Below are positions 15,349 through 23,474 of a stretch of 33,735 bases of DNA, piece after piece. Origin of the DNA: an uncultured Lachnospiraceae bacterium (GTDB lineage: Bacteria > Bacillota > Clostridia > Lachnospirales > Lachnospiraceae); NCBI GenBank assembly GCA_910588125.1, contig CAJUPI010000034.1:1-33735 (forward strand), in the 5' to 3' direction. A program made the position numbers and the translations under genes. Position 1 is the stretch's first letter. Each line of letters begins with the position of its first letter. The notes under the pieces are model-generated. The model saw only the letters and a program-made list of their open reading frames with translations. It searched no databases and was not told where the DNA came from.

Positions 15349-17826
15349 TTATTCCAAGGGCGCAATATCTCCCAGGATAGCAGCAACAATCCCCTCTGAA
15401 GTATACTCTGTTGCCGTCTTCCAAATCCGAAGCCCCAGTTCCTCTGCCGTCTTCGTGGTGGACGGACCGATAGCAATCACTCTTGCCCGCAAGCTTTCTC
15501 TGTCTTCCAGCATCCGGCAAAGCGCCTTCACCGCGGATCCGCTGGCCACAGTCACATAGTCTACCTCCCGGATTGCCCGGTTCAACTCCTCTTTTCGCCG
15601 CTCATCTACCCACGTTTCATAAAGCGGCACATCTGTAAATGCCGCACCTGCTTCCGCCAGCTTCTTCGCCAGCACCGGCGAACCATCTTGCACGCGCATC
15701 AACAACACGCGCTCTTCCCGTCTCAAAGTGGGAATCCACTCCCTTGCCAGATCTGCTCCCGAAAATCCCGAAGGCACAAAATCACAGGAAAATCCATGCT
15801 TTTTCAATGTTGCCGCCGTCTTTCTTCCAATTGCAGCAAATTTCAAATGCATCAGGCTTCTCAAGTCTATTTCCTCTTCTTGTAAAAGTGCAAAAAACAG
15901 GTCGACTCCATTGCTGCTGGTAAAGACCAGCCATTGATACTCCCCAATTTCTCTCAACGTCTGGCGGATCGCTTCTGTCCGCAAAAGACGGCTTTCAATC
16001 ACGCTGATCGCCATGGTTTCGGCTCCATAAGGGCGCAATGCTTCCTCCAATTCTCCAGCTATATAGCGGCTGCCGGTCACCAGAATCCTCTTTCCAAAAA
16101 GCGATCCCTCTCCAAACCAGTCCAGCCTCCCTTCCAGTCCCACCACAGAGCCTACCACGGTAATCGCCGGTGTCTCAATCCCGGCCCCTTCCGCCGCTTT
16201 TGCAATGTGTTCCAGGGTAGAGACTACCTTTTTCTGTCTCGTCGTCGTACCGCTTTGGATCACCGCCGCCGGAGTATCCTTCGCCTTGCCATGAGCCAGA
16301 AGCTCTCCGGCAATCCTGCCTAGGTTTTTCAGCCCCATCAGAAATACCAGCGTCCCCTCCTCTTTGGCCAATGTCGCATAATCCAACACCTCCTCCGTCT
16401 TGTACGCCCCTTCATGTCCGGTAATCACATGAAAAGAAGATGCCAGCTCCCGCTGGGTCACCGGAATCCCGGCATAGGCCGGAACACTATAAGACGAAGA
16501 AACTCCCGGCACAACCTCAAAAGGTATCCCTTGCTCTCCCAGCGCCAGCGCCTCCTCTCCGCCACGGCCAAAAATAAAAGGATCTCCGCCTTTTAACCGG
16601 ACCACATACTTCCCCTGCAATGCCCGTTCCACCAAAACCTGATTGATCTCATCCTGAGTCAGATGATGATTGTTTGAGCGTTTTCCAGCATAAATCAGCT
16701 CCGCGTCCAGCCGTGCCTCATTGAGAATGGAGCCGGAGATCAGATTGTCATAGACGATCACATCCGCCTGCCGGACACAATCCATTCCTTTGCGGGTAAA
16801 CAGGCCAACGTCGCCGGGTCCGGCTCCCACCAGGGATACCGGCCACAGCCGCATCTGCCTGGCCAGCCGTGCCGCCAGGCCCTCTACCCGCTTTATCTTC
16901 CCGGCCTGTTCCTCTGTCATCCACTCCGTCTCACCGGCTGCCCGCTTTCCTTGCCCGTCTCTGGTATTCACTCCTGTGTGCTCTTTAGCCGTCTCCAGCT
17001 CTATACTCTCCTCGCGAAACACCGGATGCTTCCCGTCTTTAGCAAACATCGCCGCCATCACCAGCCGCTCCCCCTCCTGCCGGCAATAAGCCGCGCATGG
17101 CGCATTGCAGCTTCCGCCCAGAAGCGTCAGATACTCCCTCTCCGCCCGCAGCATCGCCGCGTCCTCCGGCGAATGAATCGCCGCCATCACCTCGCACAGC
17201 TCTCCTTTCCGAATCTCTACTGCCAAGATTCCCTGTCCCGGTGCCGGAATAAATTCTTTTGTATCCAGGTACTCCAAAGACAGCCCGTCCTGCTTTGTAA
17301 GCCCCAACCGCTTCAGTCCTGCCGCTGCCAGTAAAATCCCGTCATAATCACCGGTTTTTAACTTCTCCAGCCGCGTCTGCACATTCCCCCGTAAGAGCCG
17401 AATCTGTACCTGCGGATTCAGCCGCCGGATCTGCAGCTCCCGCCGCAGGCTGCTGGTGCCAATCACGCTCCCGGCAGGCAGCCTGCATGCCAAAATCCCA
17501 CTTGTGGTCACCAGCACATCCCGCGGATCCTCCCGGCAAAGTACCGCCCCTAACTCCAGCCCCTTAGGGAACTCCATTGGCATATCTTTGGCGCTATGCA
17601 CCGCCATATCAACTTCTCCCCGCAAAAGCGCCTCCTCCAGCTCACGAGTAAACACACCTTTTCCGCCAAAGCTGGTAAGCGACCGGTCAAGCTGCTTATC
17701 TCCCTTTGTGCTGATCGGCACCAGTTCTATCTCCATATCGGGAAAATGCGCCAGCAGCGCATCCCTTACCAGCTCCGTCTGTACCATGGCCAGTCTGCTT
17801 TTTCTCGTCCCTATCCGAAGTTTCAT
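15349..17826 (-). CDS. hemC: Trifunctional HemC-CobA-HemD fusion
   Basis: One uninterrupted 825-residue frame encodes three enzymes. Residues 1-315 are hydroxymethylbilane synthase: catalytic Asp81 in HSAKDMP, RLLRGNVQTRL, and Cys240 in LLGGSCNAP, which carries the dipyrromethane cofactor. Residues 329-572 are uroporphyrinogen III methyltransferase: VSLVGAGPGD, VVRLKGGDPFIFGRGGEE, VVPGVSSSYSVPAYAGIPVTQR. Residues 575-825 are uroporphyrinogen III synthase: ILVTGSR, WLVFTSSNGVDLFF, YETW, VTVASGSAVKAL and AIGPSTTKTAEELG. It thus converts porphobilinogen to precorrin-2 in one polypeptide. CobA-HemD fusions are common in clostridia; adding HemC is rarer. The charged linker 275-328 looks flexible. 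The start ATG has AGGA eight bases upstream. It is the first gene of the operon. Confidence 0.95.
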   Translation of the reverse strand: MKLRIGTRKSRLAMVQTELVRDALLAHFPDMEIELVPISTKGDKQLDRSLTSFGGKGVFTRELEEALLRGEVDMAVHSAKDMPMEFPKGLELGAVLCREDPRDVLVTTSGILACRLPAGSVIGTSSLRRELQIRRLNPQVQIRLLRGNVQTRLEKLKTGDYDGILLAAAGLKRLGLTKQDGLSLEYLDTKEFIPAPGQGILAVEIRKGELCEVMAAIHSPEDAAMLRAEREYLTLLGGSCNAPCAAYCRQEGERLVMAAMFAKDGKHPVFREESIELETAKEHTGVNTRDGQGKRAAGETEWMTEEQAGKIKRVEGLAARLARQMRLWPVSLVGAGPGDVGLFTRKGMDCVRQADVIVYDNLISGSILNEARLDAELIYAGKRSNNHHLTQDEINQVLVERALQGKYVVRLKGGDPFIFGRGGEEALALGEQGIPFEVVPGVSSSYSVPAYAGIPVTQRELASSFHVITGHEGAYKTEEVLDYATLAKEEGTLVFLMGLKNLGRIAGELLAHGKAKDTPAAVIQSGTTTRQKKVVSTLEHIAKAAEGAGIETPAITVVGSVVGLEGRLDWFGEGSLFGKRILVTGSRYIAGELEEALRPYGAETMAISVIESRLLRTEAIRQTLREIGEYQWLVFTSSNGVDLFFALLQEEEIDLRSLMHLKFAAIGRKTAATLKKHGFSCDFVPSGFSGADLAREWIPTLRREERVLLMRVQDGSPVLAKKLAEAGAAFTDVPLYETWVDERRKEELNRAIREVDYVTVASGSAVKALCRMLEDRESLRARVIAIGPSTTKTAEELGLRIWKTATEYTSEGIVAAILGDIAPLE

Positions 17827-17882
17827 CGTCGTTTTCCTGTCCCTCCCCGTTTAATCATCATGCCATACTCTCACCAGTATAC

Positions 17883-17943
17883 CAATGTCATTTAGTTAAT
17901 TTTCCCTGGTTGAGTCTTCTCAGCGCTAAACTTAATGACATTG
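17883..17943 (+). mobile_element. Internally deleted 61-bp palindromic element with 10-bp target duplication
   Basis: CAATGTCATT at 17883-17892 and AATGACATTG at 17934-17943 are the same termini as in the larger copies. Perfect direct repeats ACCAGTATAC (17873-17882, 17944-17953) flank it immediately. Inside, only about 22 bp of the left end and a CCCTGGTTGAGTCTTCTCAG-type right end remain. It sits 57 bases upstream of the hemC start, between hemC and yitT, and may lie in the hem operon promoter region. Confidence 0.9.
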
Positions 17944-18006
17944 ACCAGTATACTGTTTTTTTTCATAAAATACAAGTCCGGGCGCGACTTCCTCAAAAAG
18001 GGATAT

Positions 18007-18873
18007 CTACTGCCCGTCCATCCCTTTAAATCCTTCTCCAAAAACTTCTGTTGTCTCTGTCACCATAATAAACGCATTGGGATCCGCAGAGTAAATGATC
18101 CTCTTCAATTTATAAAACTCATGCTTACGGATACTGCAAAGAAGCACCTTCACATCCGCTCCGCTATAGGCACCTTTTGCATCCATTACCGTCGCACTTC
18201 GCTCAAGCTCCCCCAAAATCCCTTCCGTAATTTTCTCCGGATATCTGGTTACAATCGTAACCATACTCCCAATATCATTTCCATAAATGATGGCATCCAT
18301 CACTCTTGTCTGGGCAAACAAGCTAATCAATCCAAAAAGCCCCGCCTCCACATTCTGAAACACATAGATCGACAAAAGCAAGATAATCCCGTCCACCATC
18401 AGCAGGGCTTTTCCGATGGATATATGTGGCTTCTTTTTTTGCAAAATATAACCCAGGATATCCGTACCTCCGGTAGTGGAACCCGTCATAAAAATACAGG
18501 ACATGCCAATGCCCACCAGAATCCCGCCGAACAGGCTGCTCATCAGCCGATCTCCCTCATAGATCGGAAACAATGGGGTAACCGCAAAATCCAGAATCAC
18601 CGAACAGACTACACAGGCAATTCCGGTAGTTATCACGAACCGCCGGCTAAGCATATACCACGCCAATACCAGCAGCGGAACATTGAAAAGGATAGTCAAA
18701 ACTCCCACTGGCAACCCGCTCAGATAATTGACAATCAGCGCCAATCCGGCTGCGCCTCCCGGCGCAATATTGGCCGGCATCACAAAGCAATGTGTCCCGA
18801 TTCCGTATATGACAGAGCCAAGCAACAGAAAAAATACATAGTTTATCTGTTGCCTCTGATTATTCTGGTTCAT
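18007..18873 (-). CDS. YitT family membrane protein
   Basis: The 288-residue protein has five to six membrane segments in residues 1-185. Family features include GIGTHCFVMPANIAPGGAAGLALI near the N-terminus, GILVGIGMSCIFMTGSTTGGTDIL, and a soluble C-terminal domain of the DUF2179 type (VTRYPEKITEGIL, KVLLCSIRKHEFYKLKRII, DPNAFIMVTETTEVFGEGF). The biochemical function is not established; the C-terminal domain resembles a small ligand-binding module. The start at 18873 is set by CAGGAGGG six bases upstream and a consensus promoter immediately before. A frame extending to 19422 runs through the promoter and the opposite gene and is spurious. Confidence 0.9.
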   Translation of the reverse strand: MNQNNQRQQINYVFFLLLGSVIYGIGTHCFVMPANIAPGGAAGLALIVNYLSGLPVGVLTILFNVPLLVLAWYMLSRRFVITTGIACVVCSVILDFAVTPLFPIYEGDRLMSSLFGGILVGIGMSCIFMTGSTTGGTDILGYILQKKKPHISIGKALLMVDGIILLLSIYVFQNVEAGLFGLISLFAQTRVMDAIIYGNDIGSMVTIVTRYPEKITEGILGELERSATVMDAKGAYSGADVKVLLCSIRKHEFYKLKRIIYSADPNAFIMVTETTEVFGEGFKGMDGQ

Positions 18874-18901
18874 TTCTGCACCCTCCTGTTTGCGTGTTTT
18901 T

Positions 18902-18930
18902 ATTATAAATCTTTTGTGCCTATTTGTCGA
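18902..18930 (-). promoter_or_regulatory. Sigma-A promoter of the YitT-family gene
   Basis: On the minus strand TCGACA (18930-18925) and a perfect TATAAT (18907-18902) are 17 bases apart. Transcription would begin near 18895, giving a leader of about 20 bases before the start at 18873. Confidence 0.8.
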
Positions 18931-19060
18931 ACTTCTTTTTCTTGTATTGTCCAGCTGAGGATTCCCTTGTGGATTTTTCTTCTGTTTTTCTATTTTATCC
19001 CGTAAGTTTAACCCGTAATCCTTGGCAATCGTTTCTTCCTGGTAACTATAGCACATAAAA

Positions 19061-19111
19061 GTGCTTACTTTACTTTCCGTCTTTACCGCTATATGATAAT
19101 CCTGTAAGCAC
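19061..19111 (+). promoter_or_regulatory. Promoter flanked by an 8-bp inverted repeat (candidate operator)
   Basis: TTTACT (19069-19074) and TATGAT (19092-19097) are 17 bases apart and could drive the NAD(P)-binding protein/macrodomain/sirtuin operon. GTGCTTAC (19061-19068) abuts the -35 and its exact complement GTAAGCAC (19104-19111) overlaps the expected transcription start. This symmetry around a promoter suggests repressor binding or DNA looping. No regulator gene lies adjacent. Confidence 0.5.
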
Positions 19112-19153
19112 GGTAAACAAACTATCAATAAATCAAAACAAGGAGGTATTCCT

Positions 19154-19786
19154 ATGAAAATCGCAGTTATTTGTGCTAACGGGAAGGAAGGAAAAATGCT
19201 CGTTAAGGAGGCCGTTGCCAGAGGTATTGACGTTACAGCCGTAGTACGTGGAGAAAACCAATCAGACGCTGCCGCTGTCATTAAGAAAGATCTTTTTGAT
19301 TTAACCACAGCCGACCTAGAGGGCTTTGATGTGGTCATCGACGCCTTTGGCGCATGGACGCCAGAGACACTGCCTCTGCACAGCACCTCTCTGAAACATC
19401 TTTGTGATCTTGTGAGTGGCAAAGAAACCCGGCTTCTTGTTGTGGGTGGCGCCGGCAGCCTTTATGTAAATCCGGAACATACAATACAGGTGATGGATGG
19501 AACAGATTTTCCGGAATTATTTAAGCCACTGGCCTCCCACATGGGAAAAGCCCTTGATGAGCTTCGCACCAGAACCGATGTAAAATGGACCTATCTCAGC
19601 CCTGCCGGAGATTTCCAGGCAGATGGAAAAAGAAGTGGAAAATATATTTTAGGCGGGGAAGAGCTGATATTAAATTCCCAGGGAGAAAGTGTAATCAGCT
19701 ATGCCGACTATGCGGTTGCCATGATCGATGAAGCCTTAGAGGGAAATCACATTCAGCAAAGAATCTCTGTGGTAGCCGATGTCTAA
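19154..19786 (+). CDS. NAD(P)-binding oxidoreductase, atypical SDR (YwnB-like)
   Basis: The 210-residue Rossmann protein starts MKIAVICANGKEGKMLVKEA, an NADB motif in which the glycine pattern reads A-N-G-x-x-G. It continues with VTAVVR at the second strand, DVVIDAFGAW, and RLLVVGGAGSLYV, which replaces the usual catalytic strand. It ends with WTYLSPAGDF and SYADYAVAMIDEAL, as in YwnB/YbjT-type proteins, which are often putative NAD(P)H reductases or redox sensors. An AAGGAGG site precedes the ATG. It is the first gene of a three-gene operon with a macrodomain and a class M sirtuin, 19 bases before the next start. Enzymatic role unproven; a link to NAD or redox stress is inferred from context. 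Confidence 0.85.
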   Translation: MKIAVICANGKEGKMLVKEAVARGIDVTAVVRGENQSDAAAVIKKDLFDLTTADLEGFDVVIDAFGAWTPETLPLHSTSLKHLCDLVSGKETRLLVVGGAGSLYVNPEHTIQVMDGTDFPELFKPLASHMGKALDELRTRTDVKWTYLSPAGDFQADGKRSGKYILGGEELILNSQGESVISYADYAVAMIDEALEGNHIQQRISVVADV

Positions 19787-19805
19787 ATCACATACAGGAG
19801 AAAAC

Positions 19806-20579
19806 ATGACACAAAAAGAAAGGCTTATCTATCTGATAAAATATCTTATCGATGAAAATCCGAACTGGGAAGCCGTCTCGATACCAGATGCGGAAACAGC
19901 TCAAAAACGCATGCTGCGCTCCCTCATGAATGTACGTTCTCCAAAGCCCGTTTCTCAGGAATTTTTATCCATACAGGATGCCTATTTGCGGAAGGAACAG
20001 GAGGCAAAGGGTATTGTCCCCCTTTCTTCTCTTTCCCCTGTACAACCGGGTATTTATCTATGGCAGGGTGATATTACCCGGCTGGCTGTTGACGCTATTG
20101 TCAATGCCGCTAATCGCGCTATGCTTGGTTGCTTTATCCCCTGTCATGGATGCATTGACAATGCCATCCACTCAGCCGCCGGCGTGGAGCTTCGCCTGGA
20201 ATGTTCCCGCATTATGGCGATGCAAAAAACAGAAGAACCCACAGGGAAAGCAAAAATCACCAAAGCTTACAATCTTCCCTGCCACTATGTCCTCCATACC
20301 GTTGGCCCGATTATCCATGGGCAGGTTACCAAAAAGGATTGCGAGTTACTGTCAAGCTGTTACCGTTCCTGCTTAGAGCTGGCGGCAAAACATCAATTAA
20401 AAAGCATTGCTTTTTGCTGTATATCCACTGGCGAATTTCATTTTCCCGGCAAAAAAGCCGCAGAAACCGCCGTTCAAACAGTGCAACATTTTCTAAGAGA
20501 AAAACCGGATCCGTTGGAGGTGGTTTTCAATGTATTCAAAGATGACGACTATGAAATCTACAGGCAATTACTGGAATAA
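19806..20579 (+). CDS. Zinc-type macrodomain protein-ADP-ribosylhydrolase
   Basis: The 257-residue protein has an N-terminal helical extension (1-80) followed by a macrodomain. Key motifs are GDITRLAVDAIVNAANRAML, with NAAN at residues 100-103, and LGCFIPCHGCIDNAIHSAAG, where Cys109, His114 and Cys116 match the zinc ligands of the Zn-macro class first described in sirtuin M operons. HTVGPIIHG and CCISTGEFHFPGKKAAE complete the ADP-ribose site. Known relatives remove ADP-ribose attached by the partner sirtuin. The start at 19806 has AGGAG six bases upstream. The gene overlaps the sirtuin gene by 50 bases, indicating coupled translation. Confidence 0.93.
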   Translation: MTQKERLIYLIKYLIDENPNWEAVSIPDAETAQKRMLRSLMNVRSPKPVSQEFLSIQDAYLRKEQEAKGIVPLSSLSPVQPGIYLWQGDITRLAVDAIVNAANRAMLGCFIPCHGCIDNAIHSAAGVELRLECSRIMAMQKTEEPTGKAKITKAYNLPCHYVLHTVGPIIHGQVTKKDCELLSSCYRSCLELAAKHQLKSIAFCCISTGEFHFPGKKAAETAVQTVQHFLREKPDPLEVVFNVFKDDDYEIYRQLLE

Positions 20580-21402
20580 TCCAGAAAAATGGCAAGAAAA
20601 AATCAAGAATGCAGATGCTGTCCTGATAGGTGCCGGAGCCGGGCTTTCCGCCTCCGCCGGTTTTACCTATTCCGGCAAACGCTTTGAAGATAATTTCCCG
20701 GATTTTATAAAAAAATATGGTTTTAAGGATATGTATTCTGCCGGCTTTTATCCATACCCAACGCCAGAAGAGCACTGGGCCTACTGGAGTCGTTATATAT
20801 GCATAAATCGCTATCAAAATGCACCCAAGCCCGTCTATGATAAGCTGCTTCATCTGGTAAAGGATAAAGACTACTTTGTTTTGACAACGAATGTGGATCA
20901 CTGCTTCCAAAAGGCAGGCTTTGAGAAACAGCGGTTATTTTATACGCAGGGCGATTACGGCCTATGGCAATGTTCAAAACCCTGCCATAACAAAACCTAT
21001 GACAACGAAATCATTGTCAAAAAGATGGTTAAAATGCAACAAAATATGCGCATTCCTTCTGAACTGATCCCCCTCTGTCCACGTTGCGGTGCACCTATGT
21101 CCATGAATCTGCGGGCAGATAATACCTTTGTGGAGGACGATGGATGGTATGCGGCCGCCAAAAGATATCAGGACTTTTTGCGCTGCCATAAGGAGGGGAA
21201 TGTTTTATATCTGGAATTAGGAGTCGGCAGCAACACCCCAGGAATCATTAAATACCCTTTCTGGCAGATGACGGCAAAGAATCCGAAGGCGGTGTATCTC
21301 TGCGTAAATAATGGGGAAGCGATCTGCCCGAAGGAGATCGAGAGACAATCTATATGTATTAACGGAGATATCGGAACTGTATTAAAGGGGGATGCCTGCT
21401 AA
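20530..21402 (+). CDS. Class M sirtuin (SirTM), protein ADP-ribosyltransferase
   Basis: The 290-residue Sir2-fold protein has NAD-binding GAGAGLSASAGFTYSG (residues 34-49), TTNVDHCFQKAGF with Asn121 and Asp123, and a zinc ribbon built from CSKPC (Cys148, Cys152) and a later CPRC. Classical deacetylase sirtuins have a catalytic histidine in a HG motif; here the position reads TQGDYGLWQC with Gln140, the substitution typical of SirTM enzymes, which transfer ADP-ribose instead of deacylating. GGAGGTGG at 20515-20522 sets the start at 20530 inside the macrodomain gene. The paired Zn-macrodomain is the diagnostic neighbour. The GcvH-L and LplA2 genes seen in streptococcal and staphylococcal versions are absent here, so the target protein is unknown. 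Confidence 0.92.
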   Translation: MYSKMTTMKSTGNYWNNPEKWQEKIKNADAVLIGAGAGLSASAGFTYSGKRFEDNFPDFIKKYGFKDMYSAGFYPYPTPEEHWAYWSRYICINRYQNAPKPVYDKLLHLVKDKDYFVLTTNVDHCFQKAGFEKQRLFYTQGDYGLWQCSKPCHNKTYDNEIIVKKMVKMQQNMRIPSELIPLCPRCGAPMSMNLRADNTFVEDDGWYAAAKRYQDFLRCHKEGNVLYLELGVGSNTPGIIKYPFWQMTAKNPKAVYLCVNNGEAICPKEIERQSICINGDIGTVLKGDAC

Positions 21403-21455
21403 TGCCTGATCATCCGCAAACGTGATCGTTTTTAAAAACGGTATCTGGACAGAAT

Positions 21456-21537
21456 ATAAGCCATCCGCCATTTCCAGCATCCCGTGTCCGACCATTCAAA
21501 AACACAGGATAGGAAAATAGCGAATGGCTTATTTTAT
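21456..21537. terminator. Convergent hairpin, probable bidirectional terminator, related to 11036-11205
   Basis: ATAAGCCAT...CATCC (21455-21482) pairs imperfectly with GGATAGG...ATGGCTTAT (21507-21532), followed by TTTATAACGCTTTTTT. Several mismatches become G-U pairs only on the minus strand, so the asr transcript may fold better. The loop segments CGTGTCCGACCATTCA and AACACAGGATA match corresponding loop-proximal parts of the palindrome at 11036. It lies between the convergent sirtuin and asrC genes. Confidence 0.65.
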
Positions 21538-21581
21538 AACGCTTTTTTCTTTACAAATTTCCTCTCAGGGACTCTTTCCCT

Positions 21582-22646
21582 TTACGCCTGCGGGCCTGCA
21601 TGCTTATGCTGAGACAGCGGCATCACGTGCATATTGCCTCTCTGCTCATTCTCAGCCCAGTAGATATCATCCGCCATCTTTGCTTCCGGATTGAACTCAA
21701 CCCCCTCAAAGATGTGCTTCACAAACGCCTTATAGCCTACACGGTCAATCAGATGTCCGCCATGCAGATACTCCGGCTTATAGTCAAGAGCCCATGCAGA
21801 GAACTTCTGCCAGTTAGCAAACATTCCCAACACCACATCCTCGGTCACCCAGTTTAAGAACAGCTTACCGGAACGCGGATTCTGCTTGCCGGTACGTCCG
21901 CCTAAGGTGACGCGATACAGCTTCTTCGGATTCCTAGTCCATGCGCTAGTCGGGCAAGCAATGACACACTCGCCACAGCCTACGCAACAGCAGGTATCCT
22001 TATCAATCTTGCCATCTTTATTCAGAGTCAGCACGCCTGTTGCGTGATGCTCACAAGCTCTTGCACAGGCACCGCAGCCGATACAACGGTCATAATCATA
22101 GACCATCTTATTGATACCCATCACACCAAAATCGTTGAAGTTCGCCTTCACACAGTCGTTTGGACAACCGGCTACTGCCACCTTAATATGATAATGAGAC
22201 GGGAAAATCAGCTTCTCAATCTTTCTTGCCAGCTCATAGGTGTTGGCATTGCCCTTGATACAATGGGCGTTACCAATACAGGACATGATGTTGCGGGCGC
22301 CGATGGTCGGATAACCGCTCTGCGGATCATACTCTGCCGGCTGATGGGCGATCGTCTCCATATCCACTCCGCACATCTCCACGTCTACGTCCTTGATATA
22401 TTCCTGGATTTTCTTATTGCAGGCTTCAATATTCTCATATTTGATGCCCGGTACATTCAATGTCTGACGAGTGCCCATATGGAACGTTCCGTTTCCATAG
22501 GTCTCACACAGCTCCTGAACCAGAGACAGGTGCTTGGCATTGATCAGACCGCCGGGAACGCGCAGCTGAAGCATGAATTCTCCCGCAACCTTGGACTGTC
22601 TGTAACAATTTATACGGACTTTCTTAACGTCGATATCGTGATTCAT
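21582..22646 (-). CDS. asrC: Anaerobic sulfite reductase subunit C (siroheme subunit)
   Basis: The 354-residue catalytic subunit reduces sulfite to sulfide with electrons from AsrA/AsrB. The siroheme-[4Fe4S] signature is Cys123-x5-Cys129 (CIGNAHC) and Cys161-x3-Cys165 (CPNDC). Two ferredoxin clusters follow: Cys188/191/194/198 (CIGCGACARAC) and Cys221/224/227/231 (CVGCGECVIAC). GTFHMGTRQTLNVPG is the sulfite/siroheme-contacting segment. It is the last gene of asrABC, 18 bases after asrB, with AGGAAGGGAG before the ATG. The siroheme it needs can be supplied by the tetrapyrrole operon 4 kb away. Confidence 0.97.
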   Translation of the reverse strand: MNHDIDVKKVRINCYRQSKVAGEFMLQLRVPGGLINAKHLSLVQELCETYGNGTFHMGTRQTLNVPGIKYENIEACNKKIQEYIKDVDVEMCGVDMETIAHQPAEYDPQSGYPTIGARNIMSCIGNAHCIKGNANTYELARKIEKLIFPSHYHIKVAVAGCPNDCVKANFNDFGVMGINKMVYDYDRCIGCGACARACEHHATGVLTLNKDGKIDKDTCCCVGCGECVIACPTSAWTRNPKKLYRVTLGGRTGKQNPRSGKLFLNWVTEDVVLGMFANWQKFSAWALDYKPEYLHGGHLIDRVGYKAFVKHIFEGVEFNPEAKMADDIYWAENEQRGNMHVMPLSQHKHAGPQA

Positions 22647-22664
22647 ATTTTTACGCTCCCTTCC

Positions 22665-23456
22665 TTAGTCTACCAGATATTTTGCCTGAGTGTAGTTAAA
22701 CACCGGACCCTCCAGGCATACATATACCTCATCGATACGGCAATGGCCGCACTTACCTACCGCACAGGACATCCTGCGCTCAAAGGATACCCAAATCTTC
22801 TCATCCGGCACGCCGCACTTGCTGCACTCGATGCCGGTGAACTTCATCATTGGCGGCGGACCCACGATGACCACCTCATAGTTATCGCCAAAGGACGCCC
22901 AGTCAACCTTGGAAACGAACTCGGTCACAAAACCAGTATTCCAGCCTTCCTTCTTCTCCGCATCCAGGGTATAGAAGGTGGTGAAACGGTCTTTCCATTT
23001 CTCCAGCTCATTCTTAAATACGATACCTTCTTCATTCTTAAAGCCGGTAATCAGGGTAACGCTCTTGGTATATTCCGGTTCATTGTAGAACTTGTTCAGC
23101 ATGCTTCTCACCGGAGCCAGGCCAGTACCGCCGGTAATCACGACCACATGCTTGCCTTCAAACTTATCTACCGGCCAACCCTTGCCGTAAGCGCCGCGCA
23201 GGAACAGGACATCGCCCGGGCCCTTGGTGAAAATCTCGTCCGTCACCTTGCCGACGGAACGGATGGTAAAATCAATCCAGCCATCGCCGTAAGCGCTGAC
23301 AGAGATGGGCGCCTCGCCGATCTTCGGAATGGAGAGTTGTAAAAACTGCCCGTGGGCAGGCTTGATATCGGTTTCCACTTTAAAGGTATATTCTAATTTG
23401 CTTTCTTTCTTAACTTCCAGAATCTTACACGGAACCGGTTTTACAATATTATTCAT
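22665..23456 (-). CDS. asrB: Anaerobic sulfite reductase subunit B (flavin/NADH subunit)
   Basis: The 263-residue protein is of the ferredoxin-NADP reductase type. Residues 10-95 form the FAD-binding barrel (GQFLQLSIP, then the GPGDVLFLRGAYGKGWP loop), and residues 100-220 form the NAD domain with VVITGGTGLAPVRSML and VIVGPPPMMKF. The C-terminal cysteine cluster (CSKCGVP, then MSCAVGKCGHC) binds a [2Fe-2S] centre as in dihydroorotate dehydrogenase electron-transfer subunits. It passes electrons from NADH to AsrA/AsrC. It lies 18 bases after asrA. Confidence 0.95.
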   Translation of the reverse strand: MNNIVKPVPCKILEVKKESKLEYTFKVETDIKPAHGQFLQLSIPKIGEAPISVSAYGDGWIDFTIRSVGKVTDEIFTKGPGDVLFLRGAYGKGWPVDKFEGKHVVVITGGTGLAPVRSMLNKFYNEPEYTKSVTLITGFKNEEGIVFKNELEKWKDRFTTFYTLDAEKKEGWNTGFVTEFVSKVDWASFGDNYEVVIVGPPPMMKFTGIECSKCGVPDEKIWVSFERRMSCAVGKCGHCRIDEVYVCLEGPVFNYTQAKYLVD

Positions 23457-23474
23457 TCTGTTCGTCCCCCTTCC

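Noticed and set aside
15321..15476. N-terminal extension of HemL
   Set aside because: It would overlap the HemD coding end, is Arg-rich and unlike the family; the GTG at 15320 has a proper ribosome binding site and gives normal length.
18874..19422. N-terminal extension of the YitT-family protein
   Set aside because: It runs through a consensus promoter and antisense to the oxidoreductase gene.
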